Positions 52,455 to 61,306 of a DNA stretch of 64,000 bases are shown here, one piece after another. The notes below the pieces were generated by a model. The model was given only the letters and a program-made list of their open reading frames with translations. It ran no database searches and had not been told where the DNA came from. The DNA is from Dorea_D sp963559605. Its GTDB lineage: Bacteria > Bacillota > Clostridia > Lachnospirales > Lachnospiraceae. The position numbers and the translations under genes were made by a program. The stretch covers positions 20,617 through 84,616 of the forward strand of contig CAUWLL010000007.1 of the NCBI GenBank assembly GCA_963559605.1, read 5' to 3'. How positions within the stretch are numbered: position 1 is the first letter of the stretch; each line of letters opens with the position of its first letter.

Positions 52455-53168
52455 CTACCGGTTCTTGTTTACGATCTTTGTCTCATAAGTACCTGTCGCA
52501 ATATCAATATAACGTACAAAGAGAGACACTTTATTCTCCTCATTCAAACTATTCCAGAGCAAATCCACAAACTCCTCCATGTTATCCGGAATAGCAATCA
52601 TTTTCGGCTCTCCCTCAAAACTTGGCAATGGATTCCCGTCACATTTATACGTATGGATGAAATGTCCTTCTCCTGCCGCCGGATTTTCATAGGCAAATGT
52701 ATAGCGACGGCAACTGTCTGCATTTCCGTTGTTACTCTTTAAAATAGACATTGCATAGTTATATTTCCCATTTTCGATATGCATGATACCGGAAATACGT
52801 GGTGTATAATTTGGAGCGTCAGGCTCAAATTCTCTGCTTCGAAGCGACTGCTCAAACGTCATCTGCTTGTCCATTCCTTCATAAATCGTATCAGTCTGAT
52901 CTCCGTTTGTCACAATTGTTTTATTCCCAAGTACACGCACCGGCGCATAAATAATAAGGCTCGGGTCGGTCAGTTTCGCAGGATCGAATGCCTGTGTGCG
53001 AATTCCCTGCCCATCCTCTACAAATACACGGTTACGGCTGTTCTCACTTCTTCCCATAATAAAATAAGCAGTTACAGCCTTACTTCCGTCTGCACTCCTG
53101 CCTATAATGATCCCGCGTCCCGGATATGAATTTTCTTTCAATTCTTTTTCAATTGATAACATTTCCAT
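52455..53168 (-). CDS. purO: IMP cyclohydrolase, PurO type
   Basis: Closes the FAICAR ring to IMP, the last step of purine synthesis. The 237-aa product resembles the archaeal PurO family rather than the PurH N-terminal domain: PGRGIIIGRSADGSKAVTAYFIMGRSENSRNRVF (about 16-49), YAPVRVLG, ERDGQTD-like NGDQTDTIYEG and the TPRISG region. It heads a two-gene operon with AICAR transformylase, so the pair together replaces PurH. AAAGGAGA lies before the ATG. A TATAAT -10 at 53213-53218 (minus) is plausible, but I see no good -35. Confidence 0.88.
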   Translation of the reverse strand: MEMLSIEKELKENSYPGRGIIIGRSADGSKAVTAYFIMGRSENSRNRVFVEDGQGIRTQAFDPAKLTDPSLIIYAPVRVLGNKTIVTNGDQTDTIYEGMDKQMTFEQSLRSREFEPDAPNYTPRISGIMHIENGKYNYAMSILKSNNGNADSCRRYTFAYENPAAGEGHFIHTYKCDGNPLPSFEGEPKMIAIPDNMEEFVDLLWNSLNEENKVSLFVRYIDIATGTYETKIVNKNR

Positions 53169-53307
53169 GAATCTGTCTCCTTTTCCTTGGTTTAACTTGT
53201 CTCTGCTTCTTTATTATATAGAAAAAAGACCTCGTTTACTAGTGTAATTTGCATACTTTTGTTAAAAATATATTACTTATTTGTTACATTTTTGTTTATT
53301 TTCCATC

Positions 53308-53337
53308 TTGTTCTTACTTCCGTCTATCGGTTACAAT
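53308..53337 (+). promoter_or_regulatory. Possible promoter of the acyltransferase gene
   Basis: TTGTTC (53308-53313), 18 bp, TACAAT (53332-53337), 45 bases before the ATG at 53382. The match is moderate. Confidence 0.4.
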
Positions 53338-53381
53338 GTATGCTGTTAAAATAAAATCATTCTTCAATAGGAGTTTTATAT

Positions 53382-54479
53382 ATGTCTACAACGACAAAAT
53401 CAAGAGATTATCTATTTGACAATTATAAAGCATTTCTCGTTGTCCTCGTAGTTCTGGGTCACTTTATCGAGCCCTGCTGCAGAAACAACTCTGCTTTATA
53501 TACCTTAAAGTGGTTTATCTTTTCTTTTCATATGCCGGCGTTTATTTTTATCTCGGGGTATTTCTCAAAAAGAGAGCTTCCACTTTCGGTGCTGATAAAA
53601 AAATTAGCAGTTCCATATCTTGTATACCAGTTCTGCTATTACCTTTTATATATCGTCATATTGGGGGAAAGCACATCGTATAATCCGATTCTTCCGAAAT
53701 TTTCTCTCTGGTATCTCATGGCGCTGTTTGTATGGCGCTCGCTGACACCTTATGTGAAAAAAATCCCATATTATATGCCCCTTTCTATTGTGGCAGGACT
53801 TTTCATCGGATGCGTGGATATGCAGAGTAATTTTCTCAGTATACCGAGGATTCTGGTATATTTTCCGTTCTTTTTGGCAGGAATTAATTTTGACCGCAAT
53901 ATACTGGAGAAATTCCGTTCCCCGAGGTGGAGGCTGCTTTCTGCTGCCGCAATAACAGCATTTACCGTTCTCCTTTCATGGGAGCCTGTGCGTACCATGT
54001 ATCCTGTAAAAATTTTCTACGGAAGATACAACTATGAATTTTTACACCAGACAATGCTTGAAGGCATCTTCGTTCGTCTTATTTGCTACGGTATCGGATT
54101 TTTCATGACCTTTGCCTTTATGATTCTGATAACGGAACGTAAAACCTGTTATTCCTACATAGGCGGACGGACAATGGCAGTTTATCTCTTCCACGGACTG
54201 ATTTACACTTATATAAAAGACAGCACGGATCTGCTTCAAAATATAAATACCGCCCCGGAGACGGCTACACTGCTTGTATTCTGTGTTGTGTTAAGTGTGG
54301 CGCTTACAATTCCACAGCTTACCGCTTTCACAAATGCAGTAACAGCTCTGCAATTACCACGTATACCCGTCTCTGTTCCGCGTGTACAGAATATCCGCTG
54401 TCGGAATCCATTCTACAAAATCCCTGTCCTTCGGACCAGTGGATATATGGCATTAGTCCTCAGCACGATAAAATTATAA
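53382..54479 (+). CDS. Acyltransferase family 3 membrane protein
   Basis: An integral membrane O-acyltransferase-like protein of 365 aa with about ten membrane segments. The N-terminus has the family mark YLFDNYKAFLVVLVVLGHFIEP (His near 27), then FSFHMPAFIFISGYFSKRE, and YLFHGLIYTY near the C-terminus. Relatives modify sugars or lipids at the cell surface; the acceptor is unknown. AGGAG precedes the ATG. It stands alone on the plus strand and ends at a strong terminator. Confidence 0.85.
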   Translation: MSTTTKSRDYLFDNYKAFLVVLVVLGHFIEPCCRNNSALYTLKWFIFSFHMPAFIFISGYFSKRELPLSVLIKKLAVPYLVYQFCYYLLYIVILGESTSYNPILPKFSLWYLMALFVWRSLTPYVKKIPYYMPLSIVAGLFIGCVDMQSNFLSIPRILVYFPFFLAGINFDRNILEKFRSPRWRLLSAAAITAFTVLLSWEPVRTMYPVKIFYGRYNYEFLHQTMLEGIFVRLICYGIGFFMTFAFMILITERKTCYSYIGGRTMAVYLFHGLIYTYIKDSTDLLQNINTAPETATLLVFCVVLSVALTIPQLTAFTNAVTALQLPRIPVSVPRVQNIRCRNPFYKIPVLRTSGYMALVLSTIKL

Positions 54480-54502
54480 ACACAGACATTTTTTATGAAA
54501 TG

Positions 54503-54573
54503 AAAAAGCCTCCGGCAGGATGCACACTACAGCATAAGATGTAGATGTCGCACGTAGCTGCCGCAGGCTTTTT
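54503..54573. terminator. Bidirectional terminator between the acyltransferase and DUF3841 genes
   Basis: Stem AAAAAGCCTCCGGCAG pairs with CTGCCGCAGGCTTTTT with one mismatch, and a second hairpin can form inside the loop. T-runs are present on both strands. Confidence 0.8.
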
Positions 54574-54586
54574 TCTATTTTGGTTC

Positions 54587-55174
54587 TCAAACCTGTTCTC
54601 CGGGTTTCACAATACGCTTTACCCACTCCTTTTTAATCTCCCAAATGTTTCCGCACACATTGAATATCGTCCAATTATCAATACGAAAGGCTCGCTTCCA
54701 GCTTTCCCGGATTCTTGCTTCCTCTTCCGGGTATTGTCCTTTGTAGCGTCCCTGAAAAAATTCGAATCCGTTGGCAACGCCTATGTCCTTCAAATGCTGT
54801 TTGTACGCCTTCTCATCCTCCTCATCGTCGGGAAGATATATGCGGTTCAGCACATAATCCCATTTCACATCATCGAAATACATGACCTTATCTTCTGGCA
54901 CTTCCAACACATAAACCACCGTTCCTGGAATGGGCTTCAGACAATTGTCCGGGCTTATGGAGCACCAGATGGGTGCATGGACATCCTCCGGCTTCGGCAC
55001 ACGTTTTGCCGCCTCTTTTGTAAACCAGTCGTAACTCTCCATAAAGAGGGGCGCAATATCTCCGAAGTGCATCTCTACATAAGCGCGGTGATTGATAATG
55101 CGGCCGTCACGCTCCAGCTGACGCAAGGTTTTATCATTTTGACGGGTATATAAAGTTACTGTTTTCTCTGCCAT
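54587..55174 (-). CDS. DUF3841 domain protein
   Basis: A 195-aa soluble protein. It begins VTLYTRQNDKTLRQLERDG and has the aromatic-rich AYKQHLKDIGVANGFEFFQGRYKGQYPEEE segment and the ending SWKRAFRIDNWTIFNVCGNIWEIKKEWVKRI, which are DUF3841 features. The biochemical role is not known. It lies 12 bases after D-serine ammonia-lyase, so they are probably cotranscribed. AAGGAGAG precedes the ATG. Confidence 0.78.
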   Translation of the reverse strand: MAEKTVTLYTRQNDKTLRQLERDGRIINHRAYVEMHFGDIAPLFMESYDWFTKEAAKRVPKPEDVHAPIWCSISPDNCLKPIPGTVVYVLEVPEDKVMYFDDVKWDYVLNRIYLPDDEEDEKAYKQHLKDIGVANGFEFFQGRYKGQYPEEEARIRESWKRAFRIDNWTIFNVCGNIWEIKKEWVKRIVKPGEQV

Positions 55175-55186
55175 AACGAACTCTCC

Positions 55187-56512
55187 TTAATCCAAAAATG
55201 TCTTTCTATATATCTCCCGCTCTTCTTCCGGCACGAGGCTTCCGCCTGTCGCCCACACAATATGTGTTGCCTTATTCATCTTATGACCGAGTTGATTTTC
55301 CGCAATATATTTTCTCGTCTCCTCATAATTCAACAGGTTTACCGGACCTGCAAATGCCGCACATGCGCTTGGCTCTATGAAAATATTTTCCGTATCAAGA
55401 AGCGCCCGCATATATTCATACAGCCACTTGTCTTCTACTGTAAATTCGCCGCTCAAGATTGGCTCCATAACTTTGCCTACAAAGCCAGAAGGCCGTCCTA
55501 CCGCAAGCCCATCTGCATGGGTGATTCCTGTAAGCCCAACGTCTTGTACGCAAATCCGATTATGAAGTTCTGTCGCCATGCCCAGCACCATACACGGAGC
55601 TTGCGTTGGCTCCACAAAAAATACATGAACATGATCTCCCCACACGGTCTTCAAACCAAAGGCAACTCCTCCCGGCGCTCCGCCCACACCACATGGAATG
55701 TAGACGAATAAAGGATGTTCTTCATCCACTTTGATCTTCCGTTCTTCTATCTGCTTTTTTAGTCTTCTCGCCGCGACTGCATAGCCCATAAATAAATCTT
55801 TTGAATTTTCATCATCTACAAAATAGCTTTTCGGGTTGGCATCTGACTCTTTCCGCCCATTTTCCACTGCTTTACTATAATCCCCTTCATATTCTATTAC
55901 GGTCACGCCATGACTTCGAAGCAAATCTTTCTTCCACTGCTTTGCATCCGCCGACATATGCACAATGGCATGATAGCCAACTGCCGCGCTTGCGATACCG
56001 ATACTAAGCCCTAAGTTTCCGGTGGAACCGACCTGCACAGTGTATTGACTGAAAAATTTCCGACATTCTTCCGATGCCAGTTTTGCATAGTCGTCATCTG
56101 CTGTAATCAATCCTTCTCGCAACGCCAATTCTTCTGTATGCTTTAGCACTTCATAGATTCCGCCTCTTGCTTTCACAGAACCTGCAACCGCCAGATGACT
56201 GTCCTGTTTAAGAAGCAGATTTCCCTCTATTCTTTCTCCGTAGGCAGCATTCAAAAAACGCTTCATTTCCGGTATCGGCGTCAAAGCCGACTCAATCATT
56301 CCGTTTTGTCCTGCCGTTTCTGGAAAGCACTTCATAATAAACGGAGCAAATCGCTTTAATCTTTCTTCTGCCTCATCAATTTCTTCCGTAGTAACGGAAA
56401 TGTTCTCCTTAGCATCTTCCCACGGCAAAGCCCTCGGATTTACCCAGCCAATTTCCGTTCCCTCAGAAATCTTACACACAACCGGATTTGTCAGATACGT
56501 GTTTTCCCTCAT
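55187..56512 (-). CDS. dsdA: D-serine ammonia-lyase
   Basis: A PLP enzyme that deaminates D-serine to pyruvate and ammonia, allowing detoxification or use of D-serine. The 441-aa product has the PLP lysine in VAGSVKARGGIYEVLKHTE (near 115), the phosphate loop GSTGNLGLS, a PCGVGGAPGGVAFGL motif and the terminal HIVWATGGSLVPEEE, all typical of DsdA. GGAGGAGG precedes the ATG. No D-serine permease or LysR regulator lies next to it. Only DUF3841 follows. Confidence 0.95.
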   Translation of the reverse strand: MRENTYLTNPVVCKISEGTEIGWVNPRALPWEDAKENISVTTEEIDEAEERLKRFAPFIMKCFPETAGQNGMIESALTPIPEMKRFLNAAYGERIEGNLLLKQDSHLAVAGSVKARGGIYEVLKHTEELALREGLITADDDYAKLASEECRKFFSQYTVQVGSTGNLGLSIGIASAAVGYHAIVHMSADAKQWKKDLLRSHGVTVIEYEGDYSKAVENGRKESDANPKSYFVDDENSKDLFMGYAVAARRLKKQIEERKIKVDEEHPLFVYIPCGVGGAPGGVAFGLKTVWGDHVHVFFVEPTQAPCMVLGMATELHNRICVQDVGLTGITHADGLAVGRPSGFVGKVMEPILSGEFTVEDKWLYEYMRALLDTENIFIEPSACAAFAGPVNLLNYEETRKYIAENQLGHKMNKATHIVWATGGSLVPEEEREIYRKTFLD

Positions 56513-56604
56513 ACGTGCCTCCTCCTTTTGTACTTTTCTTGTAAACTAATCATAACAAACTTTTCGCTTTATCGCAATAAAGAGAACATCCTACAAAAAG
56601 TCAA

Positions 56605-56632
56605 AAAAGAGCCGACTTACATCAGCTCTTTT
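56605..56632 (-). terminator. Terminator after the 126-aa hypothetical gene
   Basis: Stem AAAAGAGC / GCTCTTTT with a 12-base interior that pairs partly, ending in TTTT on the minus strand. It lies 5 bases past the gene's stop. Confidence 0.7.
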
Positions 56633-56637
56633 CATTA

Positions 56638-57018
56638 TCAGATATTAATATATATCGGTATATCGTCTATTTTCTTCATGTCTATCTTATCTGTCCCCTC
56701 TATACCTACTATGGTAATTGTTTCTTTATCTACAGTCACTTCATAAAGCTTTTCTACTTTCTCTGATTTGAGTTTATAGGTTTTGTAGTCAGCATCCGTC
56801 GGATAATATTCCCCTTTATCTATAATTCTATCCTGCTGATATAATAAATAGGTTCCCTCTTTCTCAAACACTAAATAAGTGGCATCTACATCCATTCCAT
56901 TATAGTAAGTTCCTTTAAGAGGTTCATTATTATCAGAAATATAGATTCCATAAATAATACTACATATGCACAATAAAATTGCTAATACACTTAACGTCTT
57001 TTTTGCTTTACTACTCAT
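56638..57018 (-). CDS. Hypothetical membrane-anchored protein, 126 aa
   Basis: I do not recognise the family. One N-terminal membrane segment (about 8-26) has no lipobox Cys at the expected place, so it is probably an uncleaved anchor. The outer part is a small beta-rich domain (GTYYNGMDVDATYLVFEKEGTYLLYQQ and following), reminiscent of lipocalin-like envelope proteins; that comparison is loose. GAGGTGA precedes the ATG, and a terminator follows the stop, so it is a single-gene unit. It is more AT-rich than its neighbours. Confidence 0.65.
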   Translation of the reverse strand: MSSKAKKTLSVLAILLCICSIIYGIYISDNNEPLKGTYYNGMDVDATYLVFEKEGTYLLYQQDRIIDKGEYYPTDADYKTYKLKSEKVEKLYEVTVDKETITIVGIEGTDKIDMKKIDDIPIYINI

Positions 57019-57175
57019 CTTTAGTTCACCTCTTTATGGTCCTTTTTATTTAATCTCATTATATCTATAGATTTATACGTTGTCAATAGTGTATCTTTGT
57101 TCTATGTGTTTTTGATATGTATAATATCTATTATAATCGTATCGGGTTTTTATCGCCTCTTAAATTGTCATTTTG

Positions 57176-57514
57176 TCAAAGGATCTTCACTACCAGTCCA
57201 ACGATTCCCCCGTCCCGTCTCACCTCCAGTACCTGACACTCTTTTTCTTCAACACTTTCGCACATTTCCTGTATCTGTTCTTTTACAAGCCTCCACACTT
57301 CTGCTTCTCCCGACCAATCATCTGCCTCTGTTTTCTCGCCTAAAACTACAGAAAGGTGCCGATTGATACTCAGCACCTCCATTAAATATTCCATATATCC
57401 TGACGGAAAGAGGGCATGGGATGAAAGATAAAGTTCCGGCGCACCGGCTTTCATTCCGGCAATCTGCTCGACAATTTCCGGTGCAAGAACCGTAAACTTA
57501 CGTCTCTTTTTCAT
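57176..57514 (-). CDS. Hypothetical protein, 112 aa
   Basis: I do not recognise the family. The product is soluble, acidic in the middle and without clear motifs. Its ATG lies 1 base past the stop of the BceB-like permease gene, with AGGAG inside that gene, so it is probably the third gene of the transporter operon. The position suggests an accessory protein for the transporter, but nothing in the sequence proves it. The 157 bases downstream (57019-57175) show no gene. Confidence 0.6.
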   Translation of the reverse strand: MKKRRKFTVLAPEIVEQIAGMKAGAPELYLSSHALFPSGYMEYLMEVLSINRHLSVVLGEKTEADDWSGEAEVWRLVKEQIQEMCESVEEKECQVLEVRRDGGIVGLVVKIL

Positions 57515-57515
57515 T

Positions 57516-59627
57516 TTAATGAACTCCTAATGCTTTCCCTACTGTCATTACTGATTTTCGATACAACACATACTGGTAAATGGCTGCTGCCACAGAAGTT
57601 GCCAATCCGATGAGCATAATCTTTACTTCATAATCTAAAAACGCTCCGTCATTTCCCCAAAGAATCATAAATTGATAAACCATCGTTATGGCAATGCCGA
57701 TGACTGTCGGTAGTACGTACACTTTGGAAATCTGTTTTCTAAGCAGCCACTTTCGATAAGCCTTATCTGCCCCCAGCTTCTTAATATCTTCAAAGATCTG
57801 CGCGTTACTGCTTCCTACGTCCTGACTTCTGGTGTAACCGATGATTCCCACCGATACAAAGCAAATGACCGCAACGTAGATAAACATCATAAATTTTACT
57901 GCATTTCCAAGAATGGTCTGTTGGTCAAGAAGAGGGGTAAAAATCGGTCTATACTTCCAGTCCGTACCTTTCGCAGGAGTCTCGGGATCCACAATGGCAC
58001 CGGTTAAATCTTCAGGATTAGAATCTTTGGACCACGTCTCTGCCTGAGGATTATAATAGTCCATCACGTCCATTCCCTCCGACATTCCAAGCGCAAATTC
58101 CTTATAAAGTTCTGTGGCAAATCCAATCTCTTTGTCACTCTCTTTTGTATTAAATAACACCTGTGTCCCGGTCTTTTCTTTTGGAAGTCCCTGACGAAGT
58201 TTCTCGTAGTCGTTATCATTTAATACAAATCTCGCGTCTGAACCGACTCCATTATTTGGCGTCAGAATCAAGGATGTATACTCTGTATTTCCCGCGTAAG
58301 AAAGCTCTGTCTTCTCACCGGACGCATCATAAAGAGCACTCATATCATCAAAGGAAAACCATGTGGTTTCCACCGCATTTTTCGGCTGAATCAAATAATA
58401 TTTCCCCTGTGGGACATCTAACTTGATTTTCGTCAGCTTCTCATAATTTGTCGCACTGATACAGTCATATTCAGAATACGTCTCATATATATCTTCCGTA
58501 ATATTGCCATCGTCATCGGAATTTCGCTCCACTCCATTCCCAACGATGCAGGCATACTCTGTCTCTCGGTAGTTTTCTATTTCTACACCGTGCTTTTCTG
58601 CCATTTCGAAAATTTCCTCTTCCGTAGGTTCTTTCGCATCATTTAGATACCGATAAGAAAAGTCGTCCTGATATGCCGCCTCGGTAGCTGTCTGACTTCC
58701 CGTCATGGTCGGTACATAGGAAATCGAATACAGACCGCCCACAATCAGAAGGGTAATCACCAGCATATTTTTTACAATGGAACTTCCTTGAAATTTCAGC
58801 ATTCCGTAGTTTAATAAATTATTATAATATTTCTGCGGATTACGCCCTCTCTGGTGGCAGGAAATGGAGTAAACCAGAAGCTGATAGACGCCGATCACTG
58901 TCAGAATATAGAATAGATTCGTCCATCCGCCGAGAACTTTTCCCATTAGTTCTGCCACAATAATTTTCAGAAAATAGCCAAGAAAGATTCCTGATACGGT
59001 CAACGCAAGCCCCGACACCAGATAACGCTTTGTAACAGATCTGCGCATGGGCTCCTGCTTTCTCTGCTCGTTGATGACGTCCATAATGTTCGTCCGTTTC
59101 ATTGCCTGTCTGGTAAGAACCATGGCAAGGATAAGAAGAAGCACACCATAAATCACTGCTCCCACAATACTCATTACAGAAAATCCAAAGGGGACATCAT
59201 TTACCTCTCTTGTAACAAATTCCATAACTTTTCCTACAACCACTGCTACGACGCCACCGCACAAAATTCCTTCCAGAGCGTAAGTACCAATCATACTGGA
59301 TATTTCTGCAAAAAGCGCGCCGGACAACATTCCTTTTTCTGCGCCAAGAGCCATGAAAATGCCGATCTCACGACTTTTGTATCGAAGGAAACGTCTGGTT
59401 GCGTACCACACAAACATGGTACAGCCAATGACTACGATTCCCAAGTTCAAATACGCCATTTTTCCTGTATCTCCGCCCTCTGGCATGGCACTTTTCACCA
59501 GAGGACTATAAAGCATCATCAAGTAAGAAGATACCAGCATCATGGCAAATACAATACAGAACTGAAACTGTCTGTAGTCTTTTTTATTTCGTTTTCTAAG
59601 TCTTCTCCAAAGTACACGAAGTGTCAT
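57516..59627 (-). CDS. ABC transporter permease, BceB-like (FtsX/MacB domain)
   Basis: A 703-aa permease with ten membrane segments: one at the N-terminus (about 24-44), three grouped pairs and three at the C-terminus (about 575-690), with a large extracellular loop of about 240 residues (about 310-560). This is the BceB layout, in which the loop senses or removes peptide antibiotics from lipid II-cycle intermediates. It follows its ATPase by 2 bases. The divergent regulator and kinase genes are of the LytTR/GHKL kind rather than the usual BceRS. Confidence 0.88.
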   Translation of the reverse strand: MTLRVLWRRLRKRNKKDYRQFQFCIVFAMMLVSSYLMMLYSPLVKSAMPEGGDTGKMAYLNLGIVVIGCTMFVWYATRRFLRYKSREIGIFMALGAEKGMLSGALFAEISSMIGTYALEGILCGGVVAVVVGKVMEFVTREVNDVPFGFSVMSIVGAVIYGVLLLILAMVLTRQAMKRTNIMDVINEQRKQEPMRRSVTKRYLVSGLALTVSGIFLGYFLKIIVAELMGKVLGGWTNLFYILTVIGVYQLLVYSISCHQRGRNPQKYYNNLLNYGMLKFQGSSIVKNMLVITLLIVGGLYSISYVPTMTGSQTATEAAYQDDFSYRYLNDAKEPTEEEIFEMAEKHGVEIENYRETEYACIVGNGVERNSDDDGNITEDIYETYSEYDCISATNYEKLTKIKLDVPQGKYYLIQPKNAVETTWFSFDDMSALYDASGEKTELSYAGNTEYTSLILTPNNGVGSDARFVLNDNDYEKLRQGLPKEKTGTQVLFNTKESDKEIGFATELYKEFALGMSEGMDVMDYYNPQAETWSKDSNPEDLTGAIVDPETPAKGTDWKYRPIFTPLLDQQTILGNAVKFMMFIYVAVICFVSVGIIGYTRSQDVGSSNAQIFEDIKKLGADKAYRKWLLRKQISKVYVLPTVIGIAITMVYQFMILWGNDGAFLDYEVKIMLIGLATSVAAAIYQYVLYRKSVMTVGKALGVH

Positions 59628-59629
59628 TT

Positions 59630-60373
59630 TTACTCACCACCATTCAAATCTCTTAATACGTCCAATAATTCTTCCAAAAATGCTTTGCGGTCGCCTTTAT
59701 TCACAAGTTCTGTATAAACCGTTCCGTCTTTCATCACGATCACCCGGTCACAATAGCTTGCGGAAAAGCTGTCGTGAGTCACCATAAATGTCGTGGCGTT
59801 TAATTTCTTTTGCGCCTCTAAAAATGCACCGATCACCGCCTCACTGGAACGACTGTCTAAGTTGCCGGTGGGCTCGTCTGCCAAAATCAGAAACGGATCG
59901 TTCATAAGCGCTCTTGCCACTGCGGTTCTCTGCTTTTGTCCACCGGATATTTCTGCCGGAAATTTATTTGCAATCTCTGCAATGCCGAACATTTTAAGAA
60001 GACCTTTCGCCTTTTTCTCCATCACTTTGTAGGGCTCCTTTTTAATCACTTTCGGAACACAGACATTTTCCAGAATGCTCAGTCCATCCAACAACATAAA
60101 ATCTTGAAATACAAAACCCAATTTTTCATTTCTTACTTTTGCGATCTGCTTTTCATCCAACTTAGATAAATTTACATTTTTCAACGTAATCTCACCTTTA
60201 TCATAAGGAATAAAGCAGGAAATACAGTTAAGAAGCGTGGTTTTGCCGGAGCCGGACGGTCCCATTACTGCCACAAACTCGCCCTCTCTTACTTCAAAGC
60301 ACACATCTTTCAGCACTTCATATTTTGTTTTCCCTGTCTGATAACTTTTGTATAAATGCTCTACTTTTAACAT
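59630..60373 (-). CDS. ABC transporter ATP-binding protein, BceA-like
   Basis: Cytoplasmic ATPase, 247 aa, with Walker A GPSGSGKTT (about 38-46), signature SGGQKQR (about 145-151), Walker B LILADEPTGNLD and the TFMVTHD switch. It pairs with the BceB-like permease. ATG at 60373 (MLKVEHLYKSYQ) follows AAAGGAGAG; the longer frame adds 18 residues not found in the family. It is transcribed away from the LytTR regulator gene. Confidence 0.92.
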   Translation of the reverse strand: MLKVEHLYKSYQTGKTKYEVLKDVCFEVREGEFVAVMGPSGSGKTTLLNCISCFIPYDKGEITLKNVNLSKLDEKQIAKVRNEKLGFVFQDFMLLDGLSILENVCVPKVIKKEPYKVMEKKAKGLLKMFGIAEIANKFPAEISGGQKQRTAVARALMNDPFLILADEPTGNLDSRSSEAVIGAFLEAQKKLNATTFMVTHDSFSASYCDRVIVMKDGTVYTELVNKGDRKAFLEELLDVLRDLNGGE

Positions 60374-60469
60374 TTCACTCTCTCCTTTTTTCTTGCTTTC
60401 ATTGATTCTTATTGTACGGAAAAACATTCACTTTTCCCATTCCTGCAAATGTCAAGTTTGGCATGAATA

Positions 60470-60498
60470 TTGTAAAGTTTTACAAATAGTGGTAAAAT
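60470..60498 (+). promoter_or_regulatory. Promoter of the LytTR regulator gene with a small palindrome
   Basis: TTGTAA (60470-60475), 17 bp, TAAAAT (60493-60498). The -35 is part of a palindrome, TTGTAAA-GT-TTTACAA (60470-60485), that could bind a regulator. It lies in the divergent region before the ABC transporter genes. Confidence 0.5.
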
Positions 60499-60538
60499 CG
60501 GATTGGAAAATTTCATTTTCAGAAAGGTTATAGACATC

Positions 60539-61240
60539 ATGGTTGAACTTGTATTATGTGATGATGAAAAAATATACAGAAATGATTTGAAAAAGATTCT
60601 CGGCACAGAACTGGAACTGTCGGGAATTGATTATCGTGTGACAGAATTTTCCTGCGGCGAGGACTTGCTCTCGGGACTGTCCGCCGAGGGCTTACAGATT
60701 ATTTTTTTAGATATTGAAATGAAGGATTTGGACGGTGTTGAGACTGCGAAAAAGCTTCGCATGAAAAATAGCTCTGCTGTCATTATCTTTGTCACTTCTC
60801 ATCCTGATTTTGTGTTCCAAGGGTACGAAGTGCGGGCGCTTAATTATATTTTGAAGCCTTACAAACCGGATAAAATTAAGGAAGTGCTTCACAAAGCATT
60901 AGAAGCTCTTGATGTTTCCACTGAAAAATATTTATGTCTCGAACAGCGCTCCGGCGCTATCCGTATTCCTTTAAGTTCCATCCGCTACTTTACCAGCGAC
61001 AAACGTATCGTACGGGTGGTGACAGATAACGGAACTTATGATTTTTATGACAAATTAAATGATTTGGAAACGAAGCTTTCCGACGCATTTGTGCGCATTC
61101 ACAATCGTTATCTCATCCATTTAAAGTATTTGAATGAGATTCAAGGAAATCAGGCAATCGTGGACGGCGAATCCCTTCCCGTCAGCCGTTCCTGCAAATC
61201 TGCGCTATCTATTGCATTTGCAAAATTCATGCTCCAATAA
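60539..61240 (+). CDS. LytTR family response regulator
   Basis: A 233-aa regulator of the AgrA/LytR type. The receiver domain has the acidic pair LCDDE (near 7), the phospho-acceptor Asp in IIFLDIEMKDLDG (near 58) and Lys in YILKPY. The C-terminal LytTR DNA-binding domain (about 135-230) contains IRYFTSDKRIVRVVT, FVRIHNRYLIHLKYL and SLPVSR. ATG at 60539 follows AAAGG. It is paired with the GHKL kinase downstream and divergent from the BceAB-like operon, which it probably regulates. Confidence 0.93.
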   Translation: MVELVLCDDEKIYRNDLKKILGTELELSGIDYRVTEFSCGEDLLSGLSAEGLQIIFLDIEMKDLDGVETAKKLRMKNSSAVIIFVTSHPDFVFQGYEVRALNYILKPYKPDKIKEVLHKALEALDVSTEKYLCLEQRSGAIRIPLSSIRYFTSDKRIVRVVTDNGTYDFYDKLNDLETKLSDAFVRIHNRYLIHLKYLNEIQGNQAIVDGESLPVSRSCKSALSIAFAKFMLQ

Positions 61241-61306
61241 CGTGAGGTTTCCTGATTTCCGATATAGCGAAATTCATTTACACGAAAGAAATGTGAGGTT
61301 TTCATT

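Noticed and set aside
53169..53381. Purine riboswitch or PurR box upstream of the PurO operon
   Set aside because: I found no purine-aptamer core or PurR-type box pair; only an isolated TATAAT.
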